DNA of 64,000 nucleotides. It comes from Photobacterium ganghwense (lineage in GTDB: Bacteria > Pseudomonadota > Gammaproteobacteria > Enterobacterales > Vibrionaceae). Each line of letters starts with the position of its first letter. Within the stretch, counting starts at the first letter, position 1. The stretch lies in contig NZ_PYMI01000001.1 of the NCBI RefSeq assembly GCF_003025595.1, positions 806,001-870,000 of the forward strand, given 5' to 3'. The notes beneath the pieces are model-generated. The model did not search any database, had not been told where the DNA came from, and saw nothing but the letters and a program-made list of their open reading frames with translations. Positions 9,815-19,800 of the stretch are shown one piece after another. The position numbers and the translations under genes were made by a program.

Positions 9815-11869
9815 TTGTCTGACACAGCAAAAACATCAGTCTCATCCGTGCCACGCATCGAAAATGCGGTACTGGACTGGAACGACGCCGGTACCCCGGT
9901 CTCTAACGACTTTGATGATGTCTATTTTTCCAATGCAAATGGCCTGGAAGAAACCCGTTACGTCTTTCTCCGACAAAACGGCCTGCCTGAGCGCTGGACG
10001 GAATTCGACCGTCGCCGCTTTGTAATCGCTGAAACCGGCTTCGGCACCGGGCTGAACTTTCTGGCCGCCTGGCAGTGGTTCAAGGCTTTTCGACAAGCGA
10101 ACCCTAATGCCACTCTCAAAGAGATGCATTTCATCAGCTTTGAGAAGTTCCCGGTCACCCGCGACGACCTAATAAAAGCGCACCAGTCCTGGCCCGAGCT
10201 GGCTGACTTGGCTAAGCAGCTTCACGTCCACTATCCACCAGCTGTTGCCGACTGCCACCGAATCGTTCTGGAAGACGGCATGATCACGCTGGATCTGTGG
10301 TTCGGCGATATCAAAGACTGTATGCCTCAAGTATGGACGAATGATGAAGGTATCGTCGATGCCTGGTTCCTTGATGGCTTTGCGCCAAGCAAAAACCCGG
10401 AGATGTGGAACCAGAATCTGTTTGACGGCATGGCCAAACTGGCTCGGGTTGGCTGTACTACGGCGACGTTTACCGCTGCCGGTTTTGTTCGCCGCGGCCT
10501 GAACGACGCCGGTTTTGACATGCAAAAAGTCAAAGGCTTTGGCACCAAACGTGACATGCTGGCCGGTAAGGTTTCTGAACGTAAATACCGCGGTAATACC
10601 AAACCGTGGTTTGCCCGTCGCGCGGCATCCGCTAATCGGGATTCAGGCAGTCTGGATATTGCCATTATCGGCGGTGGAATCGGCTCCGCCACCACGGCGA
10701 TTGCGCTTGCCCGTCGCGGTATTCACACCACACTGTACTGCGCCGAAGCACTTCCTGCGGAAGGCGCATCTGGCAACCGTCAGGGGGCGGTTTATCCGTT
10801 GCTCAATGGTTCGAACGACGACCTGTCGCGCTTCTTTGCACCGGCTTTCCTGTATGCCCGCCAGTTTGTCGAACAGGCGGCCACGGAAATGGCCTTTCCC
10901 CACAGCTGGTGTGGCGTCACTCAGCTGGCATGGAATGACAATGCCACCGACAAACTCGATAAGATGATCAGTGGCGGCTTCCCAACCGAGCTGATTCGTG
11001 CACTGGACGAAGAGGAAACGGCGCGGGTTACCGGCGTACCAAGCGGTCATCGCAGTGTTCATTATCCGTTAGGAGGCTGGCTGTGCCCGCAGGCTTTGAC
11101 CCGCGCCCTGTTGAATCAAGCAGAAGCCTCCGGATTGTTAACCTTGAAACCGGAAACGGACATTCAGGATCTGACATTCGACGCTGACAATGAGCGCTGG
11201 ACATTGACCGACCAGCACAACCACCGCTATGAGCATCAGTGTGTCATCGTCGCAAACGGTCATCGATTTGCTGAGTTTGCCCAGACCCAGGCCATTCCAG
11301 CCTATTCAGTGCGGGGACAAGTCAGTCATGTACCGACAAATCCGTCACTGGGTAAGCTGAAAACGGTGCTGTGCTATGACGGCTATCTGACCCCGGCTCA
11401 CGATGATAACCACTGCATCGGCGCCAGTTACCGCCGTGGCAGCACGGATCTGACATTCTCTGCCGAAGAACATGCCGACAACAAACAGCGACTGGTTGAC
11501 TGCCTACCGGAAGCTGACTGGCCAACTGCGATTGATATGTCAGACGATAACGCCCGGGTTGGCGTACGTTGCGCCAGCCGTGACCATTTGCCCTTCGTGG
11601 GCGATGTCTGTCGCTATGACGATGTGCTCAGCCAATACGCCGACCTGAGAGAGAAACAGGATTGCGCGGAAGCCGTCCCGGTCTACCCGAACCTGTATGC
11701 CATGGTAGGTCTGGGATCGCGCGGGTTAAGTTCTTCACCGCTACTGGGCGAAGTGCTGGCATCACAAATTTGTGGCGACCCATTACCGCTGCCTAACAGC
11801 GTGCTGGAAGCCCTGCACCCGGGACGGATGTGGGTCAGAAAGCTGGTCAAAGGCAAGAAAGTGGACTGA
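9815..11869 (+). CDS. mnmC: Bifunctional tRNA 5-methylaminomethyl-2-thiouridine biosynthesis protein MnmC
   Basis: Completes mnm5s2U at the tRNA wobble position. The C-terminal FAD domain removes the carboxymethyl group and the N-terminal domain methylates with SAM. The SAM site is in [14 protein letters not shown] (about residues 72-85), [12 protein letters not shown] is the MnmC2 catalytic segment, and the FAD motif [19 protein letters not shown] begins near 284. I chose TTG at 9815 because it has GAGG 8 nt upstream and gives 684 residues, the family's usual length and N-terminus. An in-frame ATG at 9698 would add 39 residues of non-family sequence that overlap the fabB promoter. Confidence 0.95.
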   Translation: MSDTAKTSVSSVPRIENAVLDWNDAGTPVSNDFDDVYFSNANGLEETRYVFLRQNGLPERWTEFDRRRFVIAETGFGTGLNFLAAWQWFKAFRQANPNATLKEMHFISFEKFPVTRDDLIKAHQSWPELADLAKQLHVHYPPAVADCHRIVLEDGMITLDLWFGDIKDCMPQVWTNDEGIVDAWFLDGFAPSKNPEMWNQNLFDGMAKLARVGCTTATFTAAGFVRRGLNDAGFDMQKVKGFGTKRDMLAGKVSERKYRGNTKPWFARRAASANRDSGSLDIAIIGGGIGSATTAIALARRGIHTTLYCAEALPAEGASGNRQGAVYPLLNGSNDDLSRFFAPAFLYARQFVEQAATEMAFPHSWCGVTQLAWNDNATDKLDKMISGGFPTELIRALDEEETARVTGVPSGHRSVHYPLGGWLCPQALTRALLNQAEASGLLTLKPETDIQDLTFDADNERWTLTDQHNHRYEHQCVIVANGHRFAEFAQTQAIPAYSVRGQVSHVPTNPSLGKLKTVLCYDGYLTPAHDDNHCIGASYRRGSTDLTFSAEEHADNKQRLVDCLPEADWPTAIDMSDDNARVGVRCASRDHLPFVGDVCRYDDVLSQYADLREKQDCAEAVPVYPNLYAMVGLGSRGLSSSPLLGEVLASQICGDPLPLPNSVLEALHPGRMWVRKLVKGKKVD

Positions 11870-11928
11870 GTTAGGTTGATTGAACTAAGCCTACTGAGCC
11901 GTTATCACAGCTGACTGTCGCCCAAACC

Positions 11929-11962
11929 AAAAAAGCGAGAAGCATTGCCTCTCGCTTTTTTT
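11929..11962. terminator. Bidirectional terminator between mnmC and the convergent gfcA-like gene
   Basis: Inverted repeat AAAAAAGCGAGA / TCTCGCTTTTTT with a 9-nt loop. It has T runs on both strands and sits between two convergent genes. Confidence 0.9.
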
Positions 11963-12016
11963 ACCGGTTTATACCTGATTTTCAACCAATCGGCCCAGCA
12001 CTGGGAATGCGTCAGG

Positions 12017-12391
12017 TTACTCCGCCTGCACCGTTACCGGTGGAGCCGGATCATCACCGCCTCCACTGTCAGACAAGGCGACCCCGATGACTACCGCCGC
12101 AGCACCAACCGCCAGTACCGTCGCGGTAATGCCCCCCGCCGAAGCGGCCAGTGCCGTATCAATGCCAGCGGCCTTACCACTGGAACTCGCCGCTGATTGA
12201 CTCGTCGTCACAGATTGGCTTGAGGTGGCAGAACTCGACGTCGTTGAAGCTGACGTAGGCGCAGGCGGTGCTGTTCTCGGCGGCGTGGCACTGGCGGATC
12301 CATACGTAGAGGTTCCCGGCGAAACATCCGCCGCAAGAGCTGACAGACTCAGTATGCCTGATGCGATCATCGCAATAATTGAGCATTTCAT
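12017..12391 (-). CDS. Small secreted/membrane protein, GfcA-like
   Basis: A 124-residue protein: signal peptide (MKCSIIAMIASGILSLSALA), a Ser/Thr/Ala/Pro low-complexity middle, then a hydrophobic glycine/alanine segment GGITATVLAVGAAAVVIG and a short acidic tail. The segment after GGITAT closely resembles that of the gfcA-like gene at 36369, so the two look like paralogues at opposite ends of the polysaccharide locus. ATG at 12391 has GGGG 6 nt upstream; upstream starts at 12397 and 12403 have no usable ribosome site. Gfc genes belong to group 4 capsule loci; the molecular role of GfcA is not established. Confidence 0.7.
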   Translation of the reverse strand: MKCSIIAMIASGILSLSALAADVSPGTSTYGSASATPPRTAPPAPTSASTTSSSATSSQSVTTSQSAASSSGKAAGIDTALAASAGGITATVLAVGAAAVVIGVALSDSGGGDDPAPPVTVQAE

Positions 12392-12572
12392 AGACATCCC
12401 CAAACAACACTTATTGCTTTATTGATATGACAGTAAGTATAGATGGGATAACAGGTTCAGCCGCTCAAATCCCTTGTCCTGACGCACTTTCACGGCTCAA
12501 TAATGAGAAATCCCCGTCAAACTCAAGCGGGATTTCTTTGCACGCCAAGAAAACAAAAGACTTTTAAAATCA

Positions 12573-12625
12573 CAAAAAAATAACCCGTGTTTATCTTTCC
12601 GTCAGAAGAAAAGAAACACGGGTTG
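12573..12625 (-). terminator. Terminator after ugd (copy 1)
   Basis: On the minus strand AACCCGTGTTT pairs with AAACACGGGTT across a 20-nt loop and is followed by ATTTTTTT. It lies about 80 nt past the ugd stop. A second weaker hairpin (AGAAATCCC / GGGATTTCT) follows at 12510-12539. Confidence 0.75.
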
Positions 12626-12702
12626 CTCAGGGTATCGATTGAGCCGTGCTTATTCAGACCCAGAGCAGAGTCTCAAGGCTCAACGACTCACCGCTCATAG
12701 AT

Positions 12703-13869
12703 TCAGTCAGAACCAAATAAATCCCGGGTGTAGACCTTATCCGCCACATCCTCCAGCTCTTCCGCCATGCGGTTAGACACAATCACATCAGCACGTTGCT
12801 TGAACTCGGCCAGATCGGTGATCACTTCCGAGTTAAAGAATTCGCCTTCTTTCAAGACCGGTTCATACACGACCACCGGAATCCCTTTCGCTTTGATCCG
12901 CTTCATGATGCCCTGAATAGACGAAGCGCGGAAATTATCCGATCCGGCCTTCATGATGAGGCGGTAGACCCCAACCACTTTTGGTCGCTTGGCGAGAATG
13001 GAATCGGCGATGAAATCTTTACGGGTACGATTAGCTTCCACAATGGCACCGATAATGTTGTTTGGCACCTTGGAATAGTTCGCCAGCAGCTGCTTGGTAT
13101 CTTTTGGCAAGCAGTAACCACCATAACCAAACGACGGGTTGTTGTAGTGGTTGCCAATACGTGGATCGAGCCCGACCCCTTCAATAATCTGACGGCTGTC
13201 TAGCCCATGCGCTTCGGCGTAAGAATCCAACTCATTGAAATAAGCAACGCGCATTGCCAGATAGGTATTGGAGAACAGTTTTACCGCTTCCGCTTCAGTA
13301 GAATCGGTAAACAATACCGGGATATCCGTTTTAATGGCACCCTGTACCAGTAAACCCGCAAATGTTTCAGCACGCTCAGAACGTTCACCGACAATGATTC
13401 GGGAAGGATAAAGATTGTCGTACAGCGCACGCCCTTCTCGTAAAAACTCAGGCGAAAAGATGACGTTTTCTGCCCCAAGCTCCGTTTTCACCCGCTGAGT
13501 ATAACCAACCGGCACCGTCGATTTGATGACCATCACCGCATCCGGATTGATCGCCATTACATCACGGATGACAGCTTCAACCGATGAGGTATTAAAGTAG
13601 TTAGTGACCGGATCGTAATCCGTCGGGGTCGCAATGATGACAAAATCCGCCCCTTGGTACGCAAGTTGTTTATCTGTCGTCGCTGTCAACTTCAGTGGTT
13701 TCGTCGACAGATACTCTGAAATTTCCTTGTCTTCAATTGGCGACACCGAACGGTTAATCAGATCGACTTTTTCCTGCACGATATCCAGTGCCGTCACGTC
13801 GTTATGCTGTGCCAGCAGCACAGCATTGGAAAGGCCTACATACCCTGTACCCGCAACAGTAATTTTCAT
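12703..13869 (-). CDS. ugd: UDP-glucose 6-dehydrogenase, copy 1
   Basis: Oxidises UDP-glucose to UDP-glucuronate for acidic polysaccharide. It is the short (388-residue) Ugd type. The NAD motif is [17 protein letters not shown], the catalytic Cys is in [14 protein letters not shown], and the end YTRDLFGSD matches copy 2 at 22104. MKI at 13869 is chosen to match copy 2; ATG at 13878 is equally readable. Higher GC than copy 2 and monocistronic (own promoter and terminator), separated from the main operon by about 9 kb. Confidence 0.95.
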   Translation of the reverse strand: MKITVAGTGYVGLSNAVLLAQHNDVTALDIVQEKVDLINRSVSPIEDKEISEYLSTKPLKLTATTDKQLAYQGADFVIIATPTDYDPVTNYFNTSSVEAVIRDVMAINPDAVMVIKSTVPVGYTQRVKTELGAENVIFSPEFLREGRALYDNLYPSRIIVGERSERAETFAGLLVQGAIKTDIPVLFTDSTEAEAVKLFSNTYLAMRVAYFNELDSYAEAHGLDSRQIIEGVGLDPRIGNHYNNPSFGYGGYCLPKDTKQLLANYSKVPNNIIGAIVEANRTRKDFIADSILAKRPKVVGVYRLIMKAGSDNFRASSIQGIMKRIKAKGIPVVVYEPVLKEGEFFNSEVITDLAEFKQRADVIVSNRMAEELEDVADKVYTRDLFGSD

Positions 13870-13948
13870 TGTACTCATCCAAACTCACAAAGATGACAGC
13901 CAAGAAAGCTGAAAAATCAATAATTCACAAATCATTATAGGAAACTTT

Positions 13949-13975
13949 ATTCTATAGCTCGACAAAGTATGTCAA
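13949..13975 (-). promoter_or_regulatory. ugd: Possible promoter of ugd copy 1
   Basis: Minus strand carries TTGACA followed after 15 nt by TAGAAT. The spacer is shorter than ideal; GAATAA at 17 nt is an alternative -10. It lies about 80 nt upstream of the start. The rest of the 13880-14190 gap shows nothing else recognisable. Confidence 0.35.
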
Positions 13976-14192
13976 TAACCGCAAAGAAATAACAACGCTT
14001 ATTGCCGCAGCACAATCAAAAGTAGCGAAATATATGATTTAAACACGGAAATACCGATGGCTTTGTATGTTTCAAGGCCTTAAGAAAGCAACAAAATCCG
14101 GCGACACCCAATTCCACCTTCATTTGATACCTGGTGTCAAAAAATCAAGTCAAAAACCAATACTAAAACAGACCGGCACCTCCAGCATATCA

Positions 14193-15599
14193 TCAAGAGA
14201 TGACAGCGGTATGGCTTGCTTTTTCCGTCGTATCAGCGGTAATGATGATGTCACAGCCAGGTAACAATGGCCTGAGTTCATCAGCCAGAGCGTGCTGAGC
14301 ATCCGCATCACCATGCACCAGTCTGATGACGGAGGGCGGCGTCTCCATGGCTGTCACAAACGCCAGTAAATCTTTCTGATCAGCATGGGCTGAATACCCT
14401 GATAACTCATGAACAGATGCATTAACGGGCACCTGCTGTTTGTTGATCTCGACTGATTCGACGCCGGACAACAATGTTTTACCCAGCGTACCTTTGGCCT
14501 GGTAACCGACGAGTACGACATCAGTCCGGGAATCCGGCAGCAGCGCTTCAAGATAGTTAACGACTCTGCCGCCAGTGCACATCCCACTGGCCGCAATCAC
14601 TATCGCAGGCTCACCGCTTTGTTTCAGCCGGTTTACCAAGGCTTCATGCTCGTCATGAGAATCGATGGTGACAAACTGACGGAACGACATGGGATGTCGC
14701 CCCAGCATCACCTTCTCTTTGGCTTCTTTTGCCCATAAGCGCTGAAACAGCGTGTATTGTTCCGTCACTTTATCTGCCAGTGGTGAATCAAGAATGACAG
14801 GCAGACGCGACCAGTCTACAGGCGGAAGCCCATTGGCTTTCTGATGTTGAGTCAGCTCACTCAATATCGCTTCAATATCAAACAACAACTCTTGCGTGCG
14901 GCCGACACTGAAAGCAGGAATAATAATCGCCCCACCATCTTTTAATGACCGTTCAATGACCGCCGCCAAACGGTGTGACCTGTCCTGAATACGATCATGC
15001 CGGCGGTTCCCATAGGTTGTTTCAAGCACAAGGGTATCGGCACGATTAGGCGGACATGGGTCAACAAGCAAAGGCGTATTAGAGGGACCTAAATCTCCTG
15101 AAAACACCACCACATGTCCATCAGTAAGGGTCATTTCAATGTAAGCAGAACCCAGGATATGCCCAGCCTGACGGAATACAGCAGTGAGTTTTTCACCGTC
15201 AGGAAATGTTATTGATGCTCGGCAATCAAACGGGACTGGTCTCAGCAATGAAGATACCAGATTAATAAATTGGGCCCGTTGTTCCTGGTTCAGATTCAGC
15301 TGAATTTTTAAGCTGTCATCCAACATCAACGGTAGCAACGCAGCTGTGGCTTCTGTGGCATAAATATGACCGCGAAATCCGGCAGCAAGCAACCAGGGAA
15401 TGCGCCCGATATGGTCAATGTGGCAATGCGTCAGCAACAGCGCACGGATATGACTGATAGGGAAATCAATATCCAGAGAACGAGTCGCCTCCTCGCCCTG
15501 AAAAATTCCGCAATCCACCAGTAAGCCGTAGTTCCCTACCCTCAATTCATGGCAGGAACCGGTTACCCCAGAATAAGCACCATGATGAATGATTTGCAC
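14193..15599 (-). CDS. rjg: MBL-fold/beta-CASP RNA-processing-type metallohydrolase (Rjg-like)
   Basis: Metallo-beta-lactamase plus beta-CASP protein of the mRNA 3'-end processing/RNase family, 468 residues. It has the metal motif THCHIDHIG near residues 57-65, downstream His/Asp ligands in AGHILGSAYIE and FSGDLG, the beta-CASP segment ASGMCTGGRVVNYL, and the C-terminal SGYSAHADQ and RLVHGD motifs. In V. cholerae the homologous rjg ('right junction gene') marks one border of the O-antigen region. Here it also sits near a border of the polysaccharide locus. Its real substrate is unknown. Start ATG 15599 is the first in frame and begins the fold directly. Confidence 0.88.
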   Translation of the reverse strand: MQIIHHGAYSGVTGSCHELRVGNYGLLVDCGIFQGEEATRSLDIDFPISHIRALLLTHCHIDHIGRIPWLLAAGFRGHIYATEATAALLPLMLDDSLKIQLNLNQEQRAQFINLVSSLLRPVPFDCRASITFPDGEKLTAVFRQAGHILGSAYIEMTLTDGHVVVFSGDLGPSNTPLLVDPCPPNRADTLVLETTYGNRRHDRIQDRSHRLAAVIERSLKDGGAIIIPAFSVGRTQELLFDIEAILSELTQHQKANGLPPVDWSRLPVILDSPLADKVTEQYTLFQRLWAKEAKEKVMLGRHPMSFRQFVTIDSHDEHEALVNRLKQSGEPAIVIAASGMCTGGRVVNYLEALLPDSRTDVVLVGYQAKGTLGKTLLSGVESVEINKQQVPVNASVHELSGYSAHADQKDLLAFVTAMETPPSVIRLVHGDADAQHALADELRPLLPGCDIIITADTTEKASHTAVIS

Positions 15600-15630
15600 G
15601 GTTCAACCCTCTTATAAATATGAGGAAATA

Positions 15631-15834
15631 ATGACAAACGCACACCAAAACAACATACGGAAGAAAAGGTTACACGATGCACTTCACGAAATAAGTATCG
15701 TTAAAAATCAGAATATTACTTCTTCGCACATTTTAAATATTTGCAGGCATAAAAATGAAAGCCAAAATGTCAAAACTTTGGCTATAGTGACAATAATAAC
15801 AAAATTAACAATAAAAATTCTATTGAGCAGTTGA
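15631..15834 (+). CDS. Possible small protein, unrecognised
   Basis: A 67-residue open frame (MTNAHQNNIRKKRLHDALHE...) with GAGGA 5 nt before the ATG. It is divergent from rjg and 55 nt upstream of the wecA-like gene. N-terminal half is basic and polar; C-terminal 20 residues are hydrophobic (TLAIVTIITKLTIKILL). No family recognised. It could equally be leader sequence for the downstream gene; the ribosome site is the main support. Confidence 0.3.
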   Translation: MTNAHQNNIRKKRLHDALHEISIVKNQNITSSHILNICRHKNESQNVKTLAIVTIITKLTIKILLSS

Positions 15835-15888
15835 ATGACACTAAGAGCATATGTGTCAGGCAACGCCATAGTTCACCTGTAGGTCGTT

Positions 15889-17028
15889 ATGGACGTTTTG
15901 CCCTTTTTTATTTTTGCCATCGCACTGTGCAACTTGCTGATTTTTAGAAAAATTGCGCTAAGACTCCAATGGGTTGATATTCCATCAGCAAGAAAACTGC
16001 ATTCCGGCACTCCACCTCTTTGTGGTGGGGCTTCAATTTTTCTCACTCTACTTATTGCACTGTTGATACACCCCATTTCTATTCCTGAACTGCATACGGT
16101 ACTGGCATGCGCCTGTATTCTTTTTGTTACAGGATTAGCTGACGATAAGTACAACGTTGAGGTAAAACTGCGATTATTGATTCAATGTGGTGTGGCATAT
16201 GTGATGGTAAATTATGGTGATTGCCGCATTACAGAGCTCGGTTCCCTGACAGGATCTGAAAAAGTAGTTCTGTCTCACTCTCAAAGCACTATCATCAGTT
16301 TGCTGGCTATCGTTGGCGGGATCAATGCGTTCAATATGATTGATGGTGTCGACGGGCTGCTAGGGGGGATGACTATTGTCTGTTTTACCGCACTAGGTTA
16401 TCTGTTTTATATCCATGACGTAAGTGAAATGGTTTTCCTCTGCTCAATTATCGTCGTTGCGACTGTGCCCTTTCTTCTGCTCAACACGGGCATATTTTGT
16501 CGCCCTAAACACAAAGTGTTTATGGGAGATGCCGGTAGCACTTTGCTGGGCTTTATCCTGGTATGGCTCCTTATCCTCAGCAGTCAGCCGCTGGATTACT
16601 CAGCTTCCGTTTACTTTAACACTATCTCGGCTAACACTATCTCGGCTGACACTATCTCGACTGAAATTGATGCCATTCTGAAACCCGTCACCGCACTTTG
16701 GATTATTGCTATACCCTTGATGGATATGGTTGCCGTTATGGTTCAACGCACACGTCGAGGATCTTCGCCTTTTCTGCCTGACCGAACCCATCTCCATCAT
16801 ACTCTGCTTCGGCTAGGGCTAAATGCACAGCTCACTTCGCTACTTATTTGTAGTATCGGAGCAATACTAGCCATTTTGGGTATTTACTTTGAAGTAAATG
16901 GTATTTCAGAAGAAATACAATTGGTCATATTTATGGTTGTGTTCCTATTCTACTTTCTAATTACTCAGTATATTTTCCAGATTAAATACAACCTGCGAAA
17001 AGCATATCGACTCATTTACAAACTATAG
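15889..17028 (+). CDS. WecA-family polyprenyl-phosphate sugar-1-phosphate transferase, copy 1
   Basis: Integral membrane enzyme of the WecA/MraY family that moves an N-acetylhexosamine-1-phosphate from UDP-sugar to undecaprenyl phosphate and so initiates a glycan. 379 residues, about 10-11 membrane helices. Motifs: LADDKYNVEVK, GGINAFNMIDGVDGLLGG, KVFMGDAGSTLLGF, DRTHLHHTLLRLG. Odd: an in-frame 15-bp tandem triplication (16618-16662, NTISA-NTISA-DTIST) expands a loop just before the conserved LKPVTALWIIAIPLMD, absent from copy 2 at 19871. It is the only polysaccharide gene between rjg and wzb on the plus strand. The sugar specificity cannot be read. Confidence 0.85.
   Translation: MDVLPFFIFAIALCNLLIFRKIALRLQWVDIPSARKLHSGTPPLCGGASIFLTLLIALLIHPISIPELHTVLACACILFVTGLADDKYNVEVKLRLLIQCGVAYVMVNYGDCRITELGSLTGSEKVVLSHSQSTIISLLAIVGGINAFNMIDGVDGLLGGMTIVCFTALGYLFYIHDVSEMVFLCSIIVVATVPFLLLNTGIFCRPKHKVFMGDAGSTLLGFILVWLLILSSQPLDYSASVYFNTISANTISADTISTEIDAILKPVTALWIIAIPLMDMVAVMVQRTRRGSSPFLPDRTHLHHTLLRLGLNAQLTSLLICSIGAILAILGIYFEVNGISEEIQLVIFMVVFLFYFLITQYIFQIKYNLRKAYRLIYKL
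16618..16662 (+). repeat. Three in-frame 15-bp tandem repeats inside the wecA-like gene
   Basis: AACACTATCTCGGCT twice exactly and a third copy with two changes. Each copy adds five residues (N/D-T-I-S-A/T). Confidence 0.9.
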
Positions 17029-17141
17029 CCAAGCAACATGTAAAGCATTACATAGATCTCATTATTTGCACCTTTGCCAATGACCTATTTTCATGAATTG
17101 ACCCCGTTTTATCACATAAATGACATATAACTATGCATTTA

Positions 17142-17171
17142 TTCACACAGTGCCAACTTTCTGACTATACT
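17142..17171 (+). promoter_or_regulatory. Likely promoter of the 58-residue protein gene
   Basis: TTCACA and TATACT separated by 18 nt, about 50 nt upstream of the strong ribosome site at 17210. Confidence 0.45.
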
Positions 17172-17220
17172 GAAATTATGGTTTTACCCTCTTTATAATT
17201 CAAAGCTTTAGGAGGTTCAC

Positions 17221-17397
17221 ATGCAAAACCATTTTCTTACACCCTCTCAAAAACATCATGGCAGTTTTATTACCACGAAGGTATTTAATAGCACATTGTA
17301 TTTTCTGATTACTATTTCAAATTTTTTAGATGAACTTGAAAAATATGATCAGATGGCTAAAGAAATGCGAAGACAGGATCGTACAAACAGTATATGA
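17221..17397 (+). CDS. Small protein of 58 residues, unrecognised
   Basis: Starts MQNHFLTPSQKHHGSF and ends KEMRRQDRTNSI. It has an excellent ribosome site, AGGAGGT, ending 4 nt before the ATG, and a plausible sigma-70 promoter. Sequence: polar N-terminus, hydrophobic stretch (TLYFLITISNFL), then a charged amphipathic C-terminal helix (DELEKYDQMAKEMRRQ). It sits alone between the wecA-like gene and wzb with a hairpin behind it. It fits a small membrane-associated or regulatory peptide; no family recognised. Confidence 0.55.
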   Translation: MQNHFLTPSQKHHGSFITTKVFNSTLYFLITISNFLDELEKYDQMAKEMRRQDRTNSI

Positions 17398-17422
17398 ACA
17401 CTTCAACTCATGAGTACGTTTT

Positions 17423-17461
17423 ATAGGTAAGCGGTTCTTAAATAAATCGCCGCTTACCTAT
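17423..17461. terminator. Perfect 12-bp hairpin between convergent small gene and wzb
   Basis: ATAGGTAAGCGG / CCGCTTACCTAT with a 15-nt loop, between genes converging on it. There is no proper T run on either strand, so it is a weak terminator or an RNA-stabilising hairpin. Confidence 0.45.
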
Positions 17462-17475
17462 TGAACCACATTGAA

Positions 17476-17904
17476 CTACAGCTTCTTTACCCACGCTTTC
17501 GCTGCATCATCTATTAACTGATATGCAAAATCAAAAGCTTCTCGGCTTTGCCGATAAGGATCAGGAATATCTTTTTGGCCAATCCACTGCCCAAACAACA
17601 TTGTTTTGCCTCGGGCCTCCGGTGCAATCTTGGTCACAGCTTCGATATGCCCCTTTTCCATAACCAGAATAAGATCATAATCGCGGCATAAATCACTGGT
17701 CAGTTGTTGAGCCTCATGGCCCTCCAGGCTGATACCGTGCTCCAATGCAACCTCTGCTGCCATTTTATCAGCAGGCTTTCCGACTAACGCACCTACACCC
17801 GCTGATGAAATCTGCTTTTCCGGAAGTAAGTGCTTTAACAAGTATTCACCTGAAGGTGAACGACAGATGTTTCCAACACAAACGACCAATATTTTATTAA
17901 ACAT
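17476..17904 (-). CDS. wzb: Low-molecular-weight protein-tyrosine phosphatase (Wzb)
   Basis: Dephosphorylates the tyrosine-rich tail of the Wzc kinase in capsule assembly. 142 residues. The P-loop CX5R(S) is visible at residues 9-16 (CVGNICRS) and the general-acid loop is DIPDPYRQS. Unlike the usual wza-wzb-wzc arrangement, it lies about 14 kb from wzc, behind a glmM terminator, so it should have its own promoter in 17905-18020. Confidence 0.92.
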   Translation of the reverse strand: MFNKILVVCVGNICRSPSGEYLLKHLLPEKQISSAGVGALVGKPADKMAAEVALEHGISLEGHEAQQLTSDLCRDYDLILVMEKGHIEAVTKIAPEARGKTMLFGQWIGQKDIPDPYRQSREAFDFAYQLIDDAAKAWVKKL

Positions 17905-18025
17905 TGCGTATATCCTGTTTACGTAATGACATACTATTTTAAGAGAACAGATATTAAATCAGCTCCGTCTGTTTTATTCAAAATAATATGCCTTATTTCT
18001 CATTCCATTTTAGGATGAAAAGAAA

Positions 18026-18066
18026 CAAAAAAGCGGAATCCCCTTACGAAGATTCCGCTTTTCTTT
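18026..18066 (-). terminator. Terminator after glmM
   Basis: Stem AGCGGAATC / GATTCCGCT with a loop of about 10 nt, flanked by A and T runs. On the minus strand it ends CGCTTTTTTG, 10-50 nt past the glmM stop. Confidence 0.88.
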
Positions 18067-18077
18067 AGTACTGTTCT

Positions 18078-19424
18078 TTATGCTGCTTTCACAGCGTCAG
18101 CAATGTGGTTTGCCCATTGCTCTGCCAGTTCAACACAATTTGCTTCTGCCATGACGCGAATCAGCGGTTCTGTACCTGACTTACGCAACAGAATACGACC
18201 TACCGGGTTGTCAGTGCCCACTTTCAACGCCGCTTCAGCATCTTTCACAGCATCCATCACAGCCTGACTTTCAAGCGGAGCAGATTCACTGTTGAAACGC
18301 ACATTCACCAACGTCTGAGGCATCATCGGCATTTCCGATACCAGCTCGTCAATGGTTTTACCAGTTTCAGATACCACACTCAGTACTTGAAGCGCAGCAA
18401 CAATTGCATCACCCGTTGTCACAAGGTTACGACAGATTACATGGCCTGAATTCTCACCGCCCAGCCACCAATCTTTCTCCAGCAATTGCTCCATTACATA
18501 ACGGTCGCCGACTTTGGCACGTACAAACGGGATACCCAGTTTACCCAGAGCGACTTCAAGGCCCATGTTAGACATCAGGGTACCTACCACGCCGCCTTTC
18601 AGGTTGCCGTTAATGAGCGCCTGTTTAGCCAGAATAAATAAAATCTGATCGCCATCAATCACGTTGCCTTTGCTGTCAACCATCATGATGCGATCACTGT
18701 CGCCATCGAGCGCAATCCCCATATCGGCCTGGCATTCAACCACTGTTTTTTGCAGTAAGGCCATTGAGGTTGCACCACAATTTTCATTGATGTTCACGCC
18801 GTTTGGCTGATTACCAATGACAGTAACGTCAGCACCCAGCTCACTGAGTACGTTTGGCGCAATGTGGTAAGCCGCGCCATTCGCACAGTCAACTACCAAC
18901 TTCAAACCAGCCAGTGAATATTGAGACGGGAAGGTGCCTTTGCAGAACTCAATATAACGTCCTGCCGCATCTTCCATGCGCTTTGCTTTACCCAGCAGGT
19001 GAGAATCTACACACTCAATGTCTTTATCAAGCTCAGCTTCTATCGCTAACTCAACATCATCAGGTAACTTTTCACCAGCTGCGGAGAAGAACTTAATGCC
19101 GTTGTCATAAAACGGGTTGTGTGACGCACTGATCACAATACCGGCTTCTGCACGGAATGTTTTGGTCAGGTACGCTACCGCAGGTGTGGGTAGTGGTCCG
19201 GTCAGAATCGCATTAATCCCTGCCGCTGACAGGCCAGCTTCCAGCGCAGACTCGAGCATGTAGCCTGAGATACGAGTGTCTTTGCCGATAATTACTTTTT
19301 TCGTGCCAAGACGTGATAATACACGCCCTGCCGCCCATCCCAGTTTCAGGGCAAAATCAGGAGTGATCGGGTATTCTCCGACTTTGCCGCGAACGCCGTC
19401 GGTACCAAAATATTTTCTTGTCAT
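18078..19424 (-). CDS. glmM: Phosphoglucosamine mutase family (GlmM-type), locus copy
   Basis: Interconverts glucosamine-6-P and glucosamine-1-P on the way to UDP-GlcNAc. 448 residues, normal length. It opens [20 protein letters not shown]. The phosphoserine loop is [15 protein letters not shown] (about 98-112), and the sugar-binding GGENSGHV and phosphate-binding [12 protein letters not shown] segments are present. The metal loop reads [10 protein letters not shown] rather than the usual DGDGDR. Gammaproteobacteria normally have glmM near ftsH-folP, so this capsule-locus gene is probably a second copy supplying amino-sugar precursors. Confidence 0.85.
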   Translation of the reverse strand: MTRKYFGTDGVRGKVGEYPITPDFALKLGWAAGRVLSRLGTKKVIIGKDTRISGYMLESALEAGLSAAGINAILTGPLPTPAVAYLTKTFRAEAGIVISASHNPFYDNGIKFFSAAGEKLPDDVELAIEAELDKDIECVDSHLLGKAKRMEDAAGRYIEFCKGTFPSQYSLAGLKLVVDCANGAAYHIAPNVLSELGADVTVIGNQPNGVNINENCGATSMALLQKTVVECQADMGIALDGDSDRIMMVDSKGNVIDGDQILFILAKQALINGNLKGGVVGTLMSNMGLEVALGKLGIPFVRAKVGDRYVMEQLLEKDWWLGGENSGHVICRNLVTTGDAIVAALQVLSVVSETGKTIDELVSEMPMMPQTLVNVRFNSESAPLESQAVMDAVKDAEAALKVGTDNPVGRILLRKSGTEPLIRVMAEANCVELAEQWANHIADAVKAA

Positions 19425-19800
19425 CGTTATGTAGTTCTGAATGAATGGAATGTTGGAAAGATTTTATCTGAGGGGAATGCAAAGCGCCACTCTACACGAA
19501 GTGAAGTTAACGTATCAATAGACGATTCTACTTCTTACAACTAGGGTAGTTCAGAAGACTACCAATCAAAGGCTATAAGGGAATGCTACAACAAACAATA
19601 AAACGACATAGGTTGTTATAATTATATTTCGTTTTATGAGGTGTTGATTGAGGGGCTGACCTAGAATCTCCATTAGAATCGCTGAGATTACATGCCACTT
19701 ACTATGACGGTAAATCATTATGGATCTTTAAAATTGAATAACAAGAGAAGTGACCGCCACAATATTAACTACAATGACTTGCAAATACCCCATAACATGA

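Noticed and set aside
19172-19185. GCGGTAGCGTACC on the minus strand, ops-like
   Set aside because: It is inside glmM coding sequence (Pro-Ala-Val-Ala-Tyr) and lacks the leading GG; another one-mismatch version at 19849-19857 also lacks JUMPstart context.
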